Shown one piece after another: positions 10,338-19,204 of a DNA stretch of 64,000 nucleotides. The stretch is from JACCZX01 sp963791315. GTDB lineage: Bacteria > Pseudomonadota > Gammaproteobacteria > Burkholderiales > Burkholderiaceae_F. The stretch lies in the NCBI GenBank assembly GCA_963791315.1, contig CAWBRQ010000007.1, positions 1-64,000 on the forward strand. The letters are read 5' to 3'. The notes below the pieces were generated by a model, which was not told where the DNA came from, ran no database searches, and saw nothing but the letters and a program-made list of their open reading frames with translations. The translations under genes and the position numbers were made by a program. Each line of letters opens with the position of its first letter. Position 1 is the first letter of the stretch.

Positions 10338-10979
10338 ATGCCGGTACCGTCCGAAGTCGTGACCGAGCGGCAGGCGCGACGCCTCGGGCTGCGGGAGCGC
10401 AACAAGCTCCGCACCCGCCAGGAGATCGCCGACGCGACGCTCCGCCTCGCCGCCGAGCGCGGGCCTCGAGCACGTCACCGTCGAGCAGATCGCCGCCGCG
10501 GCCGACGTCGCGCCCCGGACCTTCTTCCGCTACTTCGACTCGAAGGAGGACGCGCTCCTCGCCGACCACCCCGAGCGGCTCGCGCTGCTCCGCGAGACGC
10601 TGCGAGAGCCGCCCGCCGTCCGAGGGCCCGCTCACCGCGGTGCGCGCCGTCGATCCTCGACGTCGCCGGCGACCTCGAGGACCACCGCGAGCTGATGCTC
10701 TGCAAGGTCGCGGCTCATGGAGGACAACCCGACGCTGCGCGGCCGCAGCCTCGAGATGATGGGCGAGCTCGAGCGCATGATCGCCGAGGCGCTCGCCGAG
10801 CGGACCGGCGTCGACCTCGAGTCGCGACTTCCGCCCGTTCGTGATCGCGGGCGCGGTCTGCACCGCGATGCGCGTCGCGATCGACCGCTGGGGCGCGACC
10901 GGCGGCGACCGGCGACCTCACCGCGATGGTCGAGCGCGCGCTCGACCTGCTCGACGGCGGGCTCGACCAGTCGATCTAG
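10338..10979 (+). CDS. TetR/AcrR family regulator beside the MMPL pump
   Basis: The N-terminal helix-turn-helix is clear (KLRTRQEIADATLRLAAERG, HVTVEQIAAAADVAPRTFF, RYFDSKEDALL). The ligand domain is all-helical, ending MVERALDLLDGGLDQSI. About 210 residues, normal for the family. Three or four single-base frame changes. The ATG at 10338 directly follows a dyad, so the transcript may be leaderless or the real start slightly later. Divergent location suggests it represses the MMPL transporter and itself. Its stop is one base from the stop of the convergent SDR gene. Confidence 0.85.
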
Positions 10980-10980
10980 G

Positions 10981-11758
10981 TCACGGCGGGCAGCTGCCGC
11001 CGTCGACCATCAGGGTCTGGCCGGTGACGAACCGCGCGCGTCGTCACCGAGGAGGAAGCGGACCGCGACGCCGATGTCGTCCGCCGCGTCACCGAGGCGC
11101 CCGAGCGGGATGCGACTCATCACCCGCTCCTCCATCGTCGGATCGGACCGGAAGGCCTTGTCCATCGCCGGCGACGCGGCGAGCGGCGCGACCGCGTTCA
11201 CCCGGATCCCCGCCGGTCCCCATTCGCGTGCGAGCACCGTGACGAACGCGCGCTGCTGGGCCTTGACCATCGCGTACGGCGCGAGCAGGCGCTTGCCCTC
11301 GAGCCCGGCCTCGGACGTCGTGACCACGAAGGAACCGCGCGCCGGGCGAGCATCGGGAACGACGCGCTGGGCGAGGAGGTAGCACCCGCGTGTCGACACG
11401 CGGACGTGGTCCTCGAGGTCCTCGACGGACACGTCCGCCATCGACACGGACCGCGACGAGAGCCCGCTCGTCGCGTTGTGCACCACGCCGTCGAGCCGAC
11501 CGGACGTCTCCGCCACCGTGGCGATCGTGGACGCCGACCGAATCCTCGTCACCCGCGTCACACCGCACGAACCGGCCGGTGCCTCCGACCTCGTCGACCT
11601 CCGCCGCGACGGCGTGGCCCTCGGCTTCACGCCGGGCCGCGATCCAGACGTCCCAGCCCGCCGCGCCGCAGGCGCGAGCGATCCCACGCCCGACGCCCCC
11701 GGATGCGCCGGTGACCAGCACGGTGCGGGAGGCGCTCGGCCGCCGTCACCGGCGACCG
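10981..11758 (-). CDS. Short-chain dehydrogenase/reductase, catalytically complete
   Basis: The Rossmann motif VLVTGASGGVGRGIA near the start binds NAD(P). The catalytic Ser lies in FVVTTSEAG and the Tyr-Lys pair in APYAMVKAQQ. The C-terminal family end is FVTGQTLMVDGGSCPP. Length about 250 residues is standard. Start GTG at 11758 overlaps the stop of the preceding SDR-like gene as GTGA, showing translational coupling. Two or three single-base frame changes. Substrate unknown. It is the last gene of a tightly coupled operon (Nfu-like, SDR-like, SDR). Confidence 0.8.
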
Positions 11759-12244
11759 CCCGTCGCGGCTGACGACCGTGCCCGTGACGCCGGCGGCGTC
11801 GTCGGACAGCAGCATCCGCACCGCGCCGGCGACCTCGTCGCCGACCGTGCCCGGGAACGTCGCGAGCGGGGGCGGCGACCCCGGCAGGTCGGATGCGGCG
11901 TGTGGAGCGCGCTGAAGACCGTGTTGACCCGTACGCCGCGGCCGCCTTCGCGTGCCGCGAGCGAACGCGTGACGTTGGCGACGCCTTCGGCCGACCACGA
12001 CCTCCGCGCCGTGACCGACCGCGTCGAGGGCGCCGGGCCGGTCGCGACCGCGACGACGGATCCGCCGTCCTCGCAGCGCGCCGCCGCGGCAACGAGCGTC
12101 GAGTACCACAGCGCGCTCGGCCACTCGACCTGGCCGGCGCCACTCGCCCGGCTCGAGCTCGGCGAGCGAGGCCCCCGGCCGCGCGCTCGGCCCAGGTGCA
12201 GACGACGACCCGGGCCCGCACGCGGCGACGCTCGCCAGCTTCAT
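11755..12244 (-). CDS. Short SDR-like protein lacking dinucleotide and catalytic motifs
   Basis: About 160 residues. The second half has SDR character: GVANVTRSLAARE, RVNTVFSALHTP and GTVGDEVAGAVRMLLSDDA, ending in GVTGTVVSRDGGRR. There is no TGxxxGxG motif and no YxxxK pair. The ATG at 12244 overlaps the preceding stop (ATGA), and its own TGA overlaps the GTG of the complete SDR. Several frame changes make the middle uncertain. A non-catalytic partner subunit is plausible by analogy with the BbsC/BbsD type of SDR pair; a decayed paralogue is the alternative. Confidence 0.5.
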
Positions 12245-12846
12245 CGGTCCAGAGCCGCGATCAGGTCGGCGAAGTCCCACGCCCAGGCGTCGGACGCGGG
12301 GGCGCGCCGGGTCGGACCAGCGCGGTCGGTGGCGCCCGAGCGCGTCGGCGAGCGCAATCCGACGGCGTCCGATCCGGTGCCGATCGAAGCTGGAGCGCGC
12401 GTCCCGCCTGGTCGCCGTGGGCACCGACGCCGTCCCGACCGCCCCGACGGCGGGTCGTCGAGGTGCTCGTCCGGGTCCGACGGCCGGCGGCCGATCTCGA
12501 CCGGACGGGGCTTCGGCGGCGCGACCGCGTTGCGCAGGAGCTTGCGGGCCTCCGCGACCTCGTCGTCGGCCGGGCGCGCCGGAGCTCGCTTCGAGGTGCT
12601 CCGCGGCCGCGTCCTCGACCGCGCAGACGATCGGGTCCCAGTCGGCGTCCGGGCTCGCGGGTGATGGTCACGAAGTCGTTGACGCCGAACACCGACGCGA
12701 CCCCGTCGAACGCGAGCACCGCCTGCGCGAACGGCGAGTCGGTGCCCTCGCCGCGCGTGGTGTCGATCCGCTCCGGCAAGCGTCACGTCGAGCGTGAACT
12801 TCATCGCGTTCGGGTTCGGCGTCGTCGACGGTCGGACCGTGGCCAT
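12241..12846 (-). CDS. Nfu/NifU N-terminal domain protein
   Basis: The first 90 residues match the Nfu N-terminal domain (PF08712): TPNPNAMKFTLDVTL, FAQAVLAFDGVASVF and VNDFVTITRE. This domain is found in iron-sulfur scaffold proteins, but the C-terminal CxxC NifU domain of true scaffolds is absent. Instead a tail of about 100 residues follows; after frame correction it reads as a possible HEAT-like segment ending WDFADLIAALDR. Start ATG at 12846. Its stop overlaps the start of the SDR-like gene. Role as an iron-sulfur carrier is uncertain without the Cys pair. Confidence 0.7.
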   Translation of the reverse strand: MATVRPSTTPNPNAMKFTLDVTLAGADRHHARRGHRLAVRAGGARVRRGRVGVRRQRLRDHHPRARTPTGTRSSARSRTRPRSTSKRAPARPADDEVAEARKLLRNAVAPPKPRPVEIGRRPSDPDEHLDDPPSGRSGRRRCPRRPGGTRAPASIGTGSDAVGLRSPTRSGATDRAGPTRRAPASDAWAWDFADLIAALDR

Positions 12847-12856
12847 GCCCACGAGG

Positions 12857-13328
12857 CTACGCGGAGCGTGGGTGTGCTCCGACTGCCGACGTGTCGGCGG
12901 CGTAGCGCGCGCGAGCCCGTCGACGCACGCTGGATGAACGCGCCCGAGGAAGCGGCGGTAGCATCCCGCCGGTGCCGGGCAGCTTGGCGTGGAAGCGTGC
13001 TGTGCCAGTGGATCGCGGTGCCGCCGTCACGCGGCTCGAGGTCGACGTCGGCGCGGTAGCCGCGCAGCGGCAGCCCCGAGAGCAGCGCGTAGCTGAAGCG
13101 GCGGTCGGGCTCGAGCTCGACGATCTCCTCGCGGCTCGTGGCCCGGCCGGTGCGGAAGACCCGGATCGCGCCGAGGCTCTCGCCGCCGTCCGGGCCCTCC
13201 TGCTCGAGCTCGAACGACTCGATCGGCGACCAGACCGGCCAGGTCGCGCCCGTCCCGCAGGAGCCGGTAGACCTCGGCTCGGGCTCGCCGGGCGTCCACG
13301 CCCGCTTCGAGATCGTCTGCTCGACCAT
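12857..13328 (-). CDS. SRPBCC/polyketide-cyclase-like ligand-binding protein
   Basis: About 155 residues beginning MVEQTISKRAW and showing the START/SRPBCC pattern: a central IVELEPDRRFSYALLSGLPLR strand pair and a terminal helix (FIQRACDGLARYAAD). Such proteins bind or cyclise hydrophobic ligands; members of this subgroup are often paired with TetR regulators. It is divergent from a TetR gene, sharing a double palindrome. Two or three frame changes. No catalytic assignment is possible. Confidence 0.75.
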
Positions 13329-13362
13329 CGCTGCACCTCCACGTCCGGCCTGCCGTCGTGCC

Positions 13363-13392
13363 GTACCACCCGGTACATGTACCAGATGGTAC
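13363..13392. promoter_or_regulatory. Double palindromic operator between SRPBCC and TetR genes
   Basis: Four GTACC/GGTAC half-sites are perfectly arranged: GTACC-N4-GGTAC (13363-13376), two bases, then GTACC-N4-GGTAC (13379-13392). The second extends to six-base arms (TGTACC-AGAT-GGTACA). The two dyad centres are 16 bases apart. This is what two adjacent TetR dimers would need, and it sits in the only gap between the divergent genes. Confidence 0.75.
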
Positions 13393-13420
13393 ACTCGGAT
13401 CCAGTGACCGCTGGAGACCA

Positions 13421-14025
13421 GTGACCCTCGACACGCAGCTCGCCGACCGCCTCGCCGCGGGACCGCGCTGCTCGCCGCCGCGGTCGACCACGTCCTCGCC
13501 CACGGCCTGAGCGACCTGAGCCTGCGCGAGCTGGCCGCCGCGATCGGGACCAGCCACCGGATGCTGCATCTACCACTTCGGCTCGAAGGAGGGCCTGATC
13601 GTCGCGGTCATCCGGACCGTCGAGGCAGCGCAGCGCGACGCCTTCGCCGAGCTCGACACCGCGATCGCGCCGCCGGCCGACGCGATGCGGGCGATGTGGC
13701 GCCGCTTCACCGACCCCGAGCCTCGCGCCCCACGAGCGGCTCTTCTTCGAGATCTACGGCCAGGCGCTGCAGGGCCGGCCCGGCGCGGTCGACCTGCTCG
13801 ACGGCGATCATCGACGAACTGGGTCGAGCCCGCCGCCGCAGTACGCGATCGCACGCGCGGCGCGGACCCGGACGTCGCCCGCGCCGACGCCCGGCTCGGC
13901 GGTCGCGGTGATCCGCGGGCTGCTCCTCGACTGGCTCGCGACCGGCGACCGCGGCAGCGGTCGACGCCGCGTTCGAGCGCTACGTCGACGCTCGCTGCGG
14001 CGTCGACTCCGGACGTCGTGGCTGA
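13421..14025 (+). CDS. TetR family regulator paired with the SRPBCC protein
   Basis: Helix-turn-helix with LSLRELAAAIGTSHRMLIYHFGSKEGL; the YHFGSKE turn is diagnostic. The rest is a helical ligand-binding domain (HERLFFEIYGQALQGRPGAV, VIRGLLLDWLATGDR, AFERYVDAL). Start GTG at 13421; the stop at 14023-14025 is reached after several single-base frame changes. The double palindrome 29 bases upstream is the likely binding site, giving control of both divergent genes. Confidence 0.82.
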
Positions 14026-14026
14026 C

Positions 14027-14492
14027 GTGAGCCTCGGCCGGCCCGACCGGACGAGGCGCGGTGCTGAGCGAGCTCGCGCTGCGGTCGAAGGCGCACTGGG
14101 GCTACAGCGACGAGTTCATCGAACGCGTGCCGCGACGAGCTCACGGTCCGATCCGGACGACATGGCGTCGGGCGTCGTCGTGGTCGCCGAGGTCGACGGC
14201 GCGGTCGTCGGCTTCTCGCCGTCACCGGTCCGGCCGGACCGCGCCGGCGAGGTCGACGATGCTCTTCGTCGCGCCGGAGCACATCGGCACCGGCGTCGGC
14301 GCACGTGCTGTTCGCGCGGCTGCGCGCCGACGCCGTCGGCTGCGGGTTCACCGGCTGCGCATCGAGGCCGATCCGAACGCGGTCGGCGTTCTACGAGCAC
14401 CACGGCGCGGTGCGGATCGGCGAGGCGCCGTCGGCTCGATCCCCGGCCGCACGCTCCCGCCTGGCCTGCGCCTCGACCTCGCCGCGCCCTAG
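14027..14492 (+). CDS. GNAT family N-acetyltransferase
   Basis: A compact GNAT of about 150 residues. Motif A/B elements are visible: VVVVAEVDGAVVGFFAV, then LFVAPEHIGTGVGAHVLF with the acetyl-CoA pyrophosphate loop (Q/R-x-x-G-x-G/A type), and the terminal LRIEADPNAVGFYEHHGAVRIGE. ALRSKAHWGYSDEFIE at the start is typical of the subgroup. Acceptor unknown. Start GTG at 14027 right after the TetR stop suggests co-transcription. The stop shares a CTAG with the convergent methyltransferase stop. Confidence 0.78.
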
Positions 14493-15386
14493 CCGGTGAG
14501 CTCGAGCTCCCACACGAGCAGGTAGGGCAAGCCGAGGAACGCCTGGCGGGCGGCGTCGGGGAACGCGCCGAACGCGGGCATGAACGAGACCACCCGCCTC
14601 GTCGACGCGAGGTTCGTGGCAGCCGGTGACCCGCAGCCCGGCGGTCGGTGAACGCGGCGAGGTACTCGCTCACCTGGTGCACCAGGTTGGTGACGTAGTG
14701 GATCGTCAGCGTCTCGCCCTTGGCCACGTCGGGACGGTGATCCTCGATCGGGAACGCGGCGGCGCCGCCGAGCGAGTTGATGACGGGGTGCAGGTCGGTG
14801 GTGACGACGCTGTCCGCCGGTCCGGAGCACCCGGGCGAACTCCGCGAACACCGGGCCGAGGTCCTCGACGTGCGTGAGTGCGAGCCCACACGTCACCAGG
14901 TCCACCGACGCGTCCTCGAGCGGGAGCGACTGCAGCAGGCCGGGGTGCGAACGTCGCGCGCCGGCACCTTCGCCTTCGCGAGCGTCGACCATCGCGTCGG
15001 TGCGATCGACGCCGACGACCTCCCAGCCCAGCTCGACGCGAGGATCGCCGCGTGCCGTCCCGTGCCGCACGCGGCATCGAGCGCGACGCCCGGCGCGTCG
15101 ACTCCGGTGTCGACCAGCGTGCGGAAGATCGGCTGCCTCGGCCTCGATCGCCGGGTTCGGGCCGTCGTCGCGCGGCGCCCAGCGCGAGTAGCCCGCCTCG
15201 ACGTCGTAGCGGTCGATCGGGATCATCGTCGACAGCGGCGGCTGGTCGACCCCCGCCGCGATCATGAGCACCTCGGCGGCGCCGGGCTCGACCGACGCCG
15301 GGTCCTGTGAGGACGTCGCGGACCATCGCGAGCCCCTCGATCGCCATGAGGTAGTTCGCGACCTTCAGCTCACCGATCGTGCCCAT
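14489..15386 (-). CDS. Class I SAM-dependent methyltransferase
   Basis: Methyltransferase motif I is LDAACGTGRHA, followed by VVGVDRTDAMVDARA (motif II acidic residue), the SLPLEDASVDLVTCGLALTHV motif near the active centre, and VFAEFARVLR. The N-terminal extension (MGTIGELKVANYLMAIEGL) precedes RYDVEAGYSRWAP. A C-terminal cap region carries FMPAFGAFPDAARQAF. About 295 residues. Substrate unknown; the SAM-binding core resembles UbiE/Methyltransf_11. Four or more frame changes. Confidence 0.8.
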
Positions 15387-15446
15387 CGACCGACGGTACC
15401 GCCGGGGTCGGGACGGCCGACCGGTGAGATTCCGGGCGGGCGCCGG

Positions 15447-16453
15447 TCAGCCCGAGAGGACGGTCCGGGCCTCGGCGAAGAACTCGCCCGCGCGGCTCGC
15501 GCTGGTCGGGCGCGGCGACGAAGCTCGGTGAACGCGGAAGCTCGCGAACGAGCCCTCGTTCCAGAAGTCGCCGGTCTGCCGGCCCAGGGCGTGACGTAGA
15601 GGTACGGCTCGGCGTGCGCGGCGTCGCCGGGTGACGCGCCGTAGGTGCCGCGCCGCGCCGGCCGCCTCGTCGCCGAGGTCGACCGACAGGTCGAAGTGCT
15701 CGGGCCAGAGCTGCACCCGCGCGGGCTGCGTCGGCGCCGGGCACCGCGGCCGCGCAGCTCCTCGAGCACCGACGCGCCGAAGCCGAACCAGTCGCCGAGG
15801 AACCGCGCCGACGCCGGCGTCGATCTCGAGCGGCGCGTCCGGCGTCGAGCGTGGTCGTCGGCGTGTAGACGTCGGTCGGCGCGCCGGCTCGATGCCGAGC
15901 GCCTCGGCCGCGCCGCCCGCGGTGCGTGATCGGGTGGATCGTCGAGCTCGCCGTCGCGCACGACGACGAGACCGTCGCTCGCGACCCGCACCTGCTCGTC
16001 GGCGCCGAAGAACGGCGTGCCGAACCCGCCGCGGGTGAACCGCAGCCCGATCTTGCCGTTGGCGCGGTGGCGCGCCGGTGCGACGCACGTGCTCGGCCAG
16101 CGACGTGCCACGCGCTGCGGGTCGCGACCGAGCGCGTCGACGATCCGTCGGGCAGCACGAGCGCGGCGCCACGCGCCGAGCCAGCGGTCGGCGCACCACG
16201 GACGCGAGCTCGGGCTCGTCGCGGACCAGGTCGTCCCACGTCGTGGCCGCGCCGCCGAGCGGGACGGGCGCGACGACCGGACGGCCGCGGCGCCGCGATC
16301 CGTGTGCACCGGGTCGTCGGCGAACCACGGCGGCGCCGCGACGGCCGGTGGCGACGGCTCGAGCACGCGGACGTCGAAGCGGCCACCGACCCGGTCCCGC
16401 GCCTCGGCGCCGGGATCGACGACGAGCTCGTGCATCGGGCACTTCGCGGTCAT
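15447..16453 (-). CDS. Conserved actinobacterial protein of unknown function
   Basis: About 320 residues. Recognisable stretches are GLRFTRGGFGTPFF, DVYTPTTTLDPDAPLEIDA, ARFLGDWFGFGASVLEEL, VQLWPEHFDLSVDLGDEA and YLYVTPW, ending FFAEARTVLSG. I recall similar sequences as uncharacterised proteins in many actinobacteria, usually alone. No signal peptide or membrane helix is seen, and no catalytic motif was identified, though the conserved WPEHFDL is striking. Start ATG at 16453 (MTAKCPMHELVV). At least six frame changes. Confidence 0.6.
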
Positions 16454-16500
16454 CGCCGCATCGCAGCCGCCTACGGTGGGGTGCCGGACGAGACGATCGC

Positions 16501-16961
16501 GTGGCCACGATCGCATGCTCACGCCTCGTGCTGCGATCGCGCTTCGAGACCGGCGTGCCGGCGTACGTCGTCGCGCTGCGTCCGGGTCGTCGCCGGGCTT
16601 CCTCTTCGTGAGCGTCTCGATCGGCAAGTTCGTCGACCACGCGGCGGAGGCCGTGGACTTCGACCGGTACGGCGTGCCCGATCCCCGACGTCGCGGTCTA
16701 CGCGGTCGGGGCGATCGAGCTCGTCGGCGGGCTGCTGCTCGTCGTCGGGCTCCTGACCCGGCCGGCCGCCGGCCGCGCTGGCGCTCACGATGATCGGGGC
16801 GATCTCCACCGCCGGGCCGCGTCGACGGCGGCTCGTTCCACCTCGGCGTGGCCCCGACGCTGCTGGTGGTGATGCTCGTGCTCCTCTGGGTGGGATCCGG
16901 CCGGCCGTCGCTGGACGCACTCGGCTCGGGCGCCGGAGTCGTCCGAGACCCGCCGGTGTAA
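16501..16961 (+). CDS. DoxX family membrane protein
   Basis: About 150 residues with four membrane helices: VVAGFLFVSVSIGKFVDH, VAVYAVGAIELVGGLLLVVG, ALALTMIGAIS and APTLLVVMLVLLWVG. The GFLFVSVSIGKF opening followed by IELVGGLLL is the DoxX/DUF417-like signature. These proteins sit in the inner membrane and are often linked to thiol redox functions. Two or three frame changes. The start is uncertain; GTG at 16501 is used. egtA, a thiol pathway gene, lies just downstream. Confidence 0.72.
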
Positions 16962-17016
16962 CGAAGACCCCCGACGTGGATACCGTTGCCGGCCACCCCC
17001 GAGGAGAGGAGCTTCC

Positions 17017-17104
17017 GTGTTGCGTCACGCCCTCACCCGCCATCTCCAGCTCGGATCCGATCCGCGACGAGGACTGGGTCGCCGCGCAGTTCGGCTACCG
17101 GTAG
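17017..17104 (+). CDS. Possible small protein abutting egtA
   Basis: A GTG at 17017 follows a strong purine-rich ribosome site (GAGGAGAGGA, 17001-17010). With one base insertion allowed, the reading runs LRHALTRHLQLGSDP then RDEDWVAAQFGYR and stops at 17102-17104, directly before the egtA ATG at 17105. About 28 residues. It may be a real coupled small protein or just the mis-set N-terminus of EgtA. No known family recognised. Confidence 0.35.
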
Positions 17105-18435
17105 ATGGTCGCCGCCGAGCCGGTCCTCACCCTCGACGACGCGCGCCGCATCGTCGCCGACCACGGCTTCGACCCCGCGTCGCCGACCGCGTCCCGGCCC
17201 GATCTCGGCGTCGAGATCGAATGGCACACCGTTCGCATCGAGCGGCCCGACCGAGCCCGTCCCGTTCGACCTGCTCGAGTCCACGGCCCACGGCGATCCA
17301 TCCTCCCCGGTGACAGCCGCCTCACCTTCGAGCCCGGCGGCCAGGTCGAGCTCAGCTCCCGGCCGCTCCCCGACTTCGAAGCCGGCATCGCGATCCATCG
17401 CGACGCGCAGGCGCTGACGACGGGCTCGCGCGACGCCGGCATCGGGCTCGTCGGGCTCGGACTGCTCCCCGGCGCGGTCGCGGCCCGCGCGCGCTGCAGC
17501 TCACCGCGGTACGACGCGATGGAGGCGCACTTCGACACGCTCGGCACCGCGCGGGCGCACGATGATGCGCCAGACCGCGGCGATCCAGGTCAACGTCGAC
17601 CTCGGCGCCGACGACGAGCGACCCGAGCCGGTGGACGGACCGCGCACGCGCTCGGCCCGTTGCTCGCCGCCGTGTTCGCGAACTCGCCGTTCGTCGCGAT
17701 CGCGGCCCGTCCGGCTGGTGCTCGACGCGGCTCGCGGTCTGGCTCGCGATCGAGCGCGGCCGGACCGCGCCGGTCGGCGCCGAGGGCGACGGCCGGCTCC
17801 GCGTGGGCGGAGTACGCGCTGCGCGCCCCGGTCATGTTCATCCGGGCGACCGACGCACGACTACGTCCCGGTCTGCGAGCCGCTCACCTTCGCGCGACTG
17901 GATCACCGACGGCCACGAGCTCGGGTGGCCGACCGAGGACGACCTCGTCGTACCACCTCACGACGTTGTTCCCCCCGATCCGGCCCCGCGGCTGGCTCGA
18001 GCTGCGCATGATCGACACGCTCCCGGCCCGACTGGGCGATCGTGCCCGGCGATCGTCGCGGTCGCGCTCCTCGAGGACACCGAGGCCGCGCGCCGGATCG
18101 CCCCGTCGCTGGCCCACTCGCGGGCCGGTGGAGGACGCGGCACGCGACGGCGCTGCACCAGCCGGACTTCGCGCGCGCCGCGCGCGAGTGCTTCGCGGCC
18201 GCGCTCGACGCGCTCCCCCGGCTCGACGCGCCGACGCGACGTCATCGATCTCGTCGAGCGCTACCGCGACCGCTACGTGCGGCGCGAGCGCTGTCCGGCC
18301 GACGACCTCGTCGACGCCTGGCAGCGCGACCGGCCGGCTCCTCCCGGATCCGGAGGGCCAGCTCGCGATCCGAGGACCGGGCGCCGTACGCCGGTCGACA
18401 CGACGAAACCCGACGGGCAGGCTGTCCGCCCATGA
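17105..18435 (+). CDS. egtA: EgtA-type glutamate-cysteine ligase
   Basis: Makes gamma-glutamylcysteine for ergothioneine assembly in actinobacteria. The family pattern is clear after frame correction: LGVEIEWHTV (metal/glutamate site), LTFEPGGQVELSS, RTMMRQTAAIQVNVDLG, DGHELGWPTEDDL, YHLTTLFPPIRPRGWLELR and the C-terminal AARECFAAALDALPRL. About 430 residues, normal length. At least ten single-base frame changes. The stop at 18433-18435 overlaps the ATG of the next gene. None of egtB, egtC, egtD or egtE is in the window, so a use in another gamma-glutamyl pathway cannot be excluded. Confidence 0.82.
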
Positions 18436-19202
18436 CGACCTCGGTGGTGCTCGTCCACGGCGCGTGGCACGGAGCCTGGTGCTTCGACCCGGTCCTCGAG
18501 GCGCTGCGCGGCGCGGGCGTCGACGCGGTCGCGGTCGACCTCCCCGGCCACGGGGACGACCCCGGTCCGCTCGGCGACCTGCACGCCGACGCGGCACGCG
18601 TGCGCGAGGTGCTCGACGGCCTCGACGGCGACTGCGTGCTGCTCGGCCACTCGTACGGCGGCGCGGTGATCACCGAGGCCGGCGTCCATCCGGCGGTGCG
18701 GCACCTCGTCTACCTGTGCGCGTTCGCTGCTCGACGCCGAGCGAGTCGTGCATGTCGGCGGCGATCCGCGAGGCGGAGGCGCTCGACCTCGCGCTGGGAC
18801 GAGGGTCCGAACCTCGCCGACGCGATCGTGGCCCAGGACGACGGCACGTCGACCGTCGACCCGCGACGTCGCGGCCGAGTGCTTCTTCCACGACTGCGAC
18901 CCGGCGGCCACCGCGGCGGCGCTCGACCGCCTCGGCCCGCAACCGATGGTGACGCTCGCCGACGAGCCCCGCCGCGGTGGCGTGGCGCGAGCGGCCGTCG
19001 ACCTACGTCGTCTGCACCGACGATCTCGCGCGATCCCCCAGGCGATGCAGCGCGTGATGGCGGCGCGCGGTGCACGGACGTCGGTCGACTGGCCGACGAG
19101 CCACTCCCCGTTCCTGTCGGCGCCCGACCGCGTCGCCGACCTCCTTTCGGGGCTGGCCACCGGCGCCGTAGGCTCTCGCCTCAGACGGGGCCGGGGGGCT
19201 GA
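18432..19202 (+). CDS. Alpha/beta hydrolase, plant-esterase/EstA-like
   Basis: The opening VVLVHGAWHGAWCF carries the oxyanion HG motif, LLGHSYGGAVI supplies the nucleophile Ser, and the tail AIPQAMQRVMAA followed by VDWPTSHSPFLSAPDRVADLL supplies the catalytic His (THSPF). This pattern is the family of small esterases that includes salicylate methyl-esterase-like proteins. About 230 residues. The ATG overlaps the egtA stop (ATGA), so it is probably co-transcribed with it. Exact stop unclear because of frame changes near 19150-19202. Confidence 0.8.
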   Translation: MTTSVVLVHGAWHGAWCFDPVLEALRGAGVDAVAVDLPGHGDDPGPLGDLHADAARVREVLDGLDGDCVLLGHSYGGAVITEAGVHPAVRHLVYLCAFAARRRASRACRRRSARRRRSTSRWDEGPNLADAIVAQDDGTSTVDPRRRGRVLLPRLRPGGHRGGARPPRPATDGDARRRAPPRWRGASGRRPTSSAPTISRDPPGDAARDGGARCTDVGRLADEPLPVPVGARPRRRPPFGAGHRRRRLSPQTGPGG

Positions 19203-19204
19203 GC

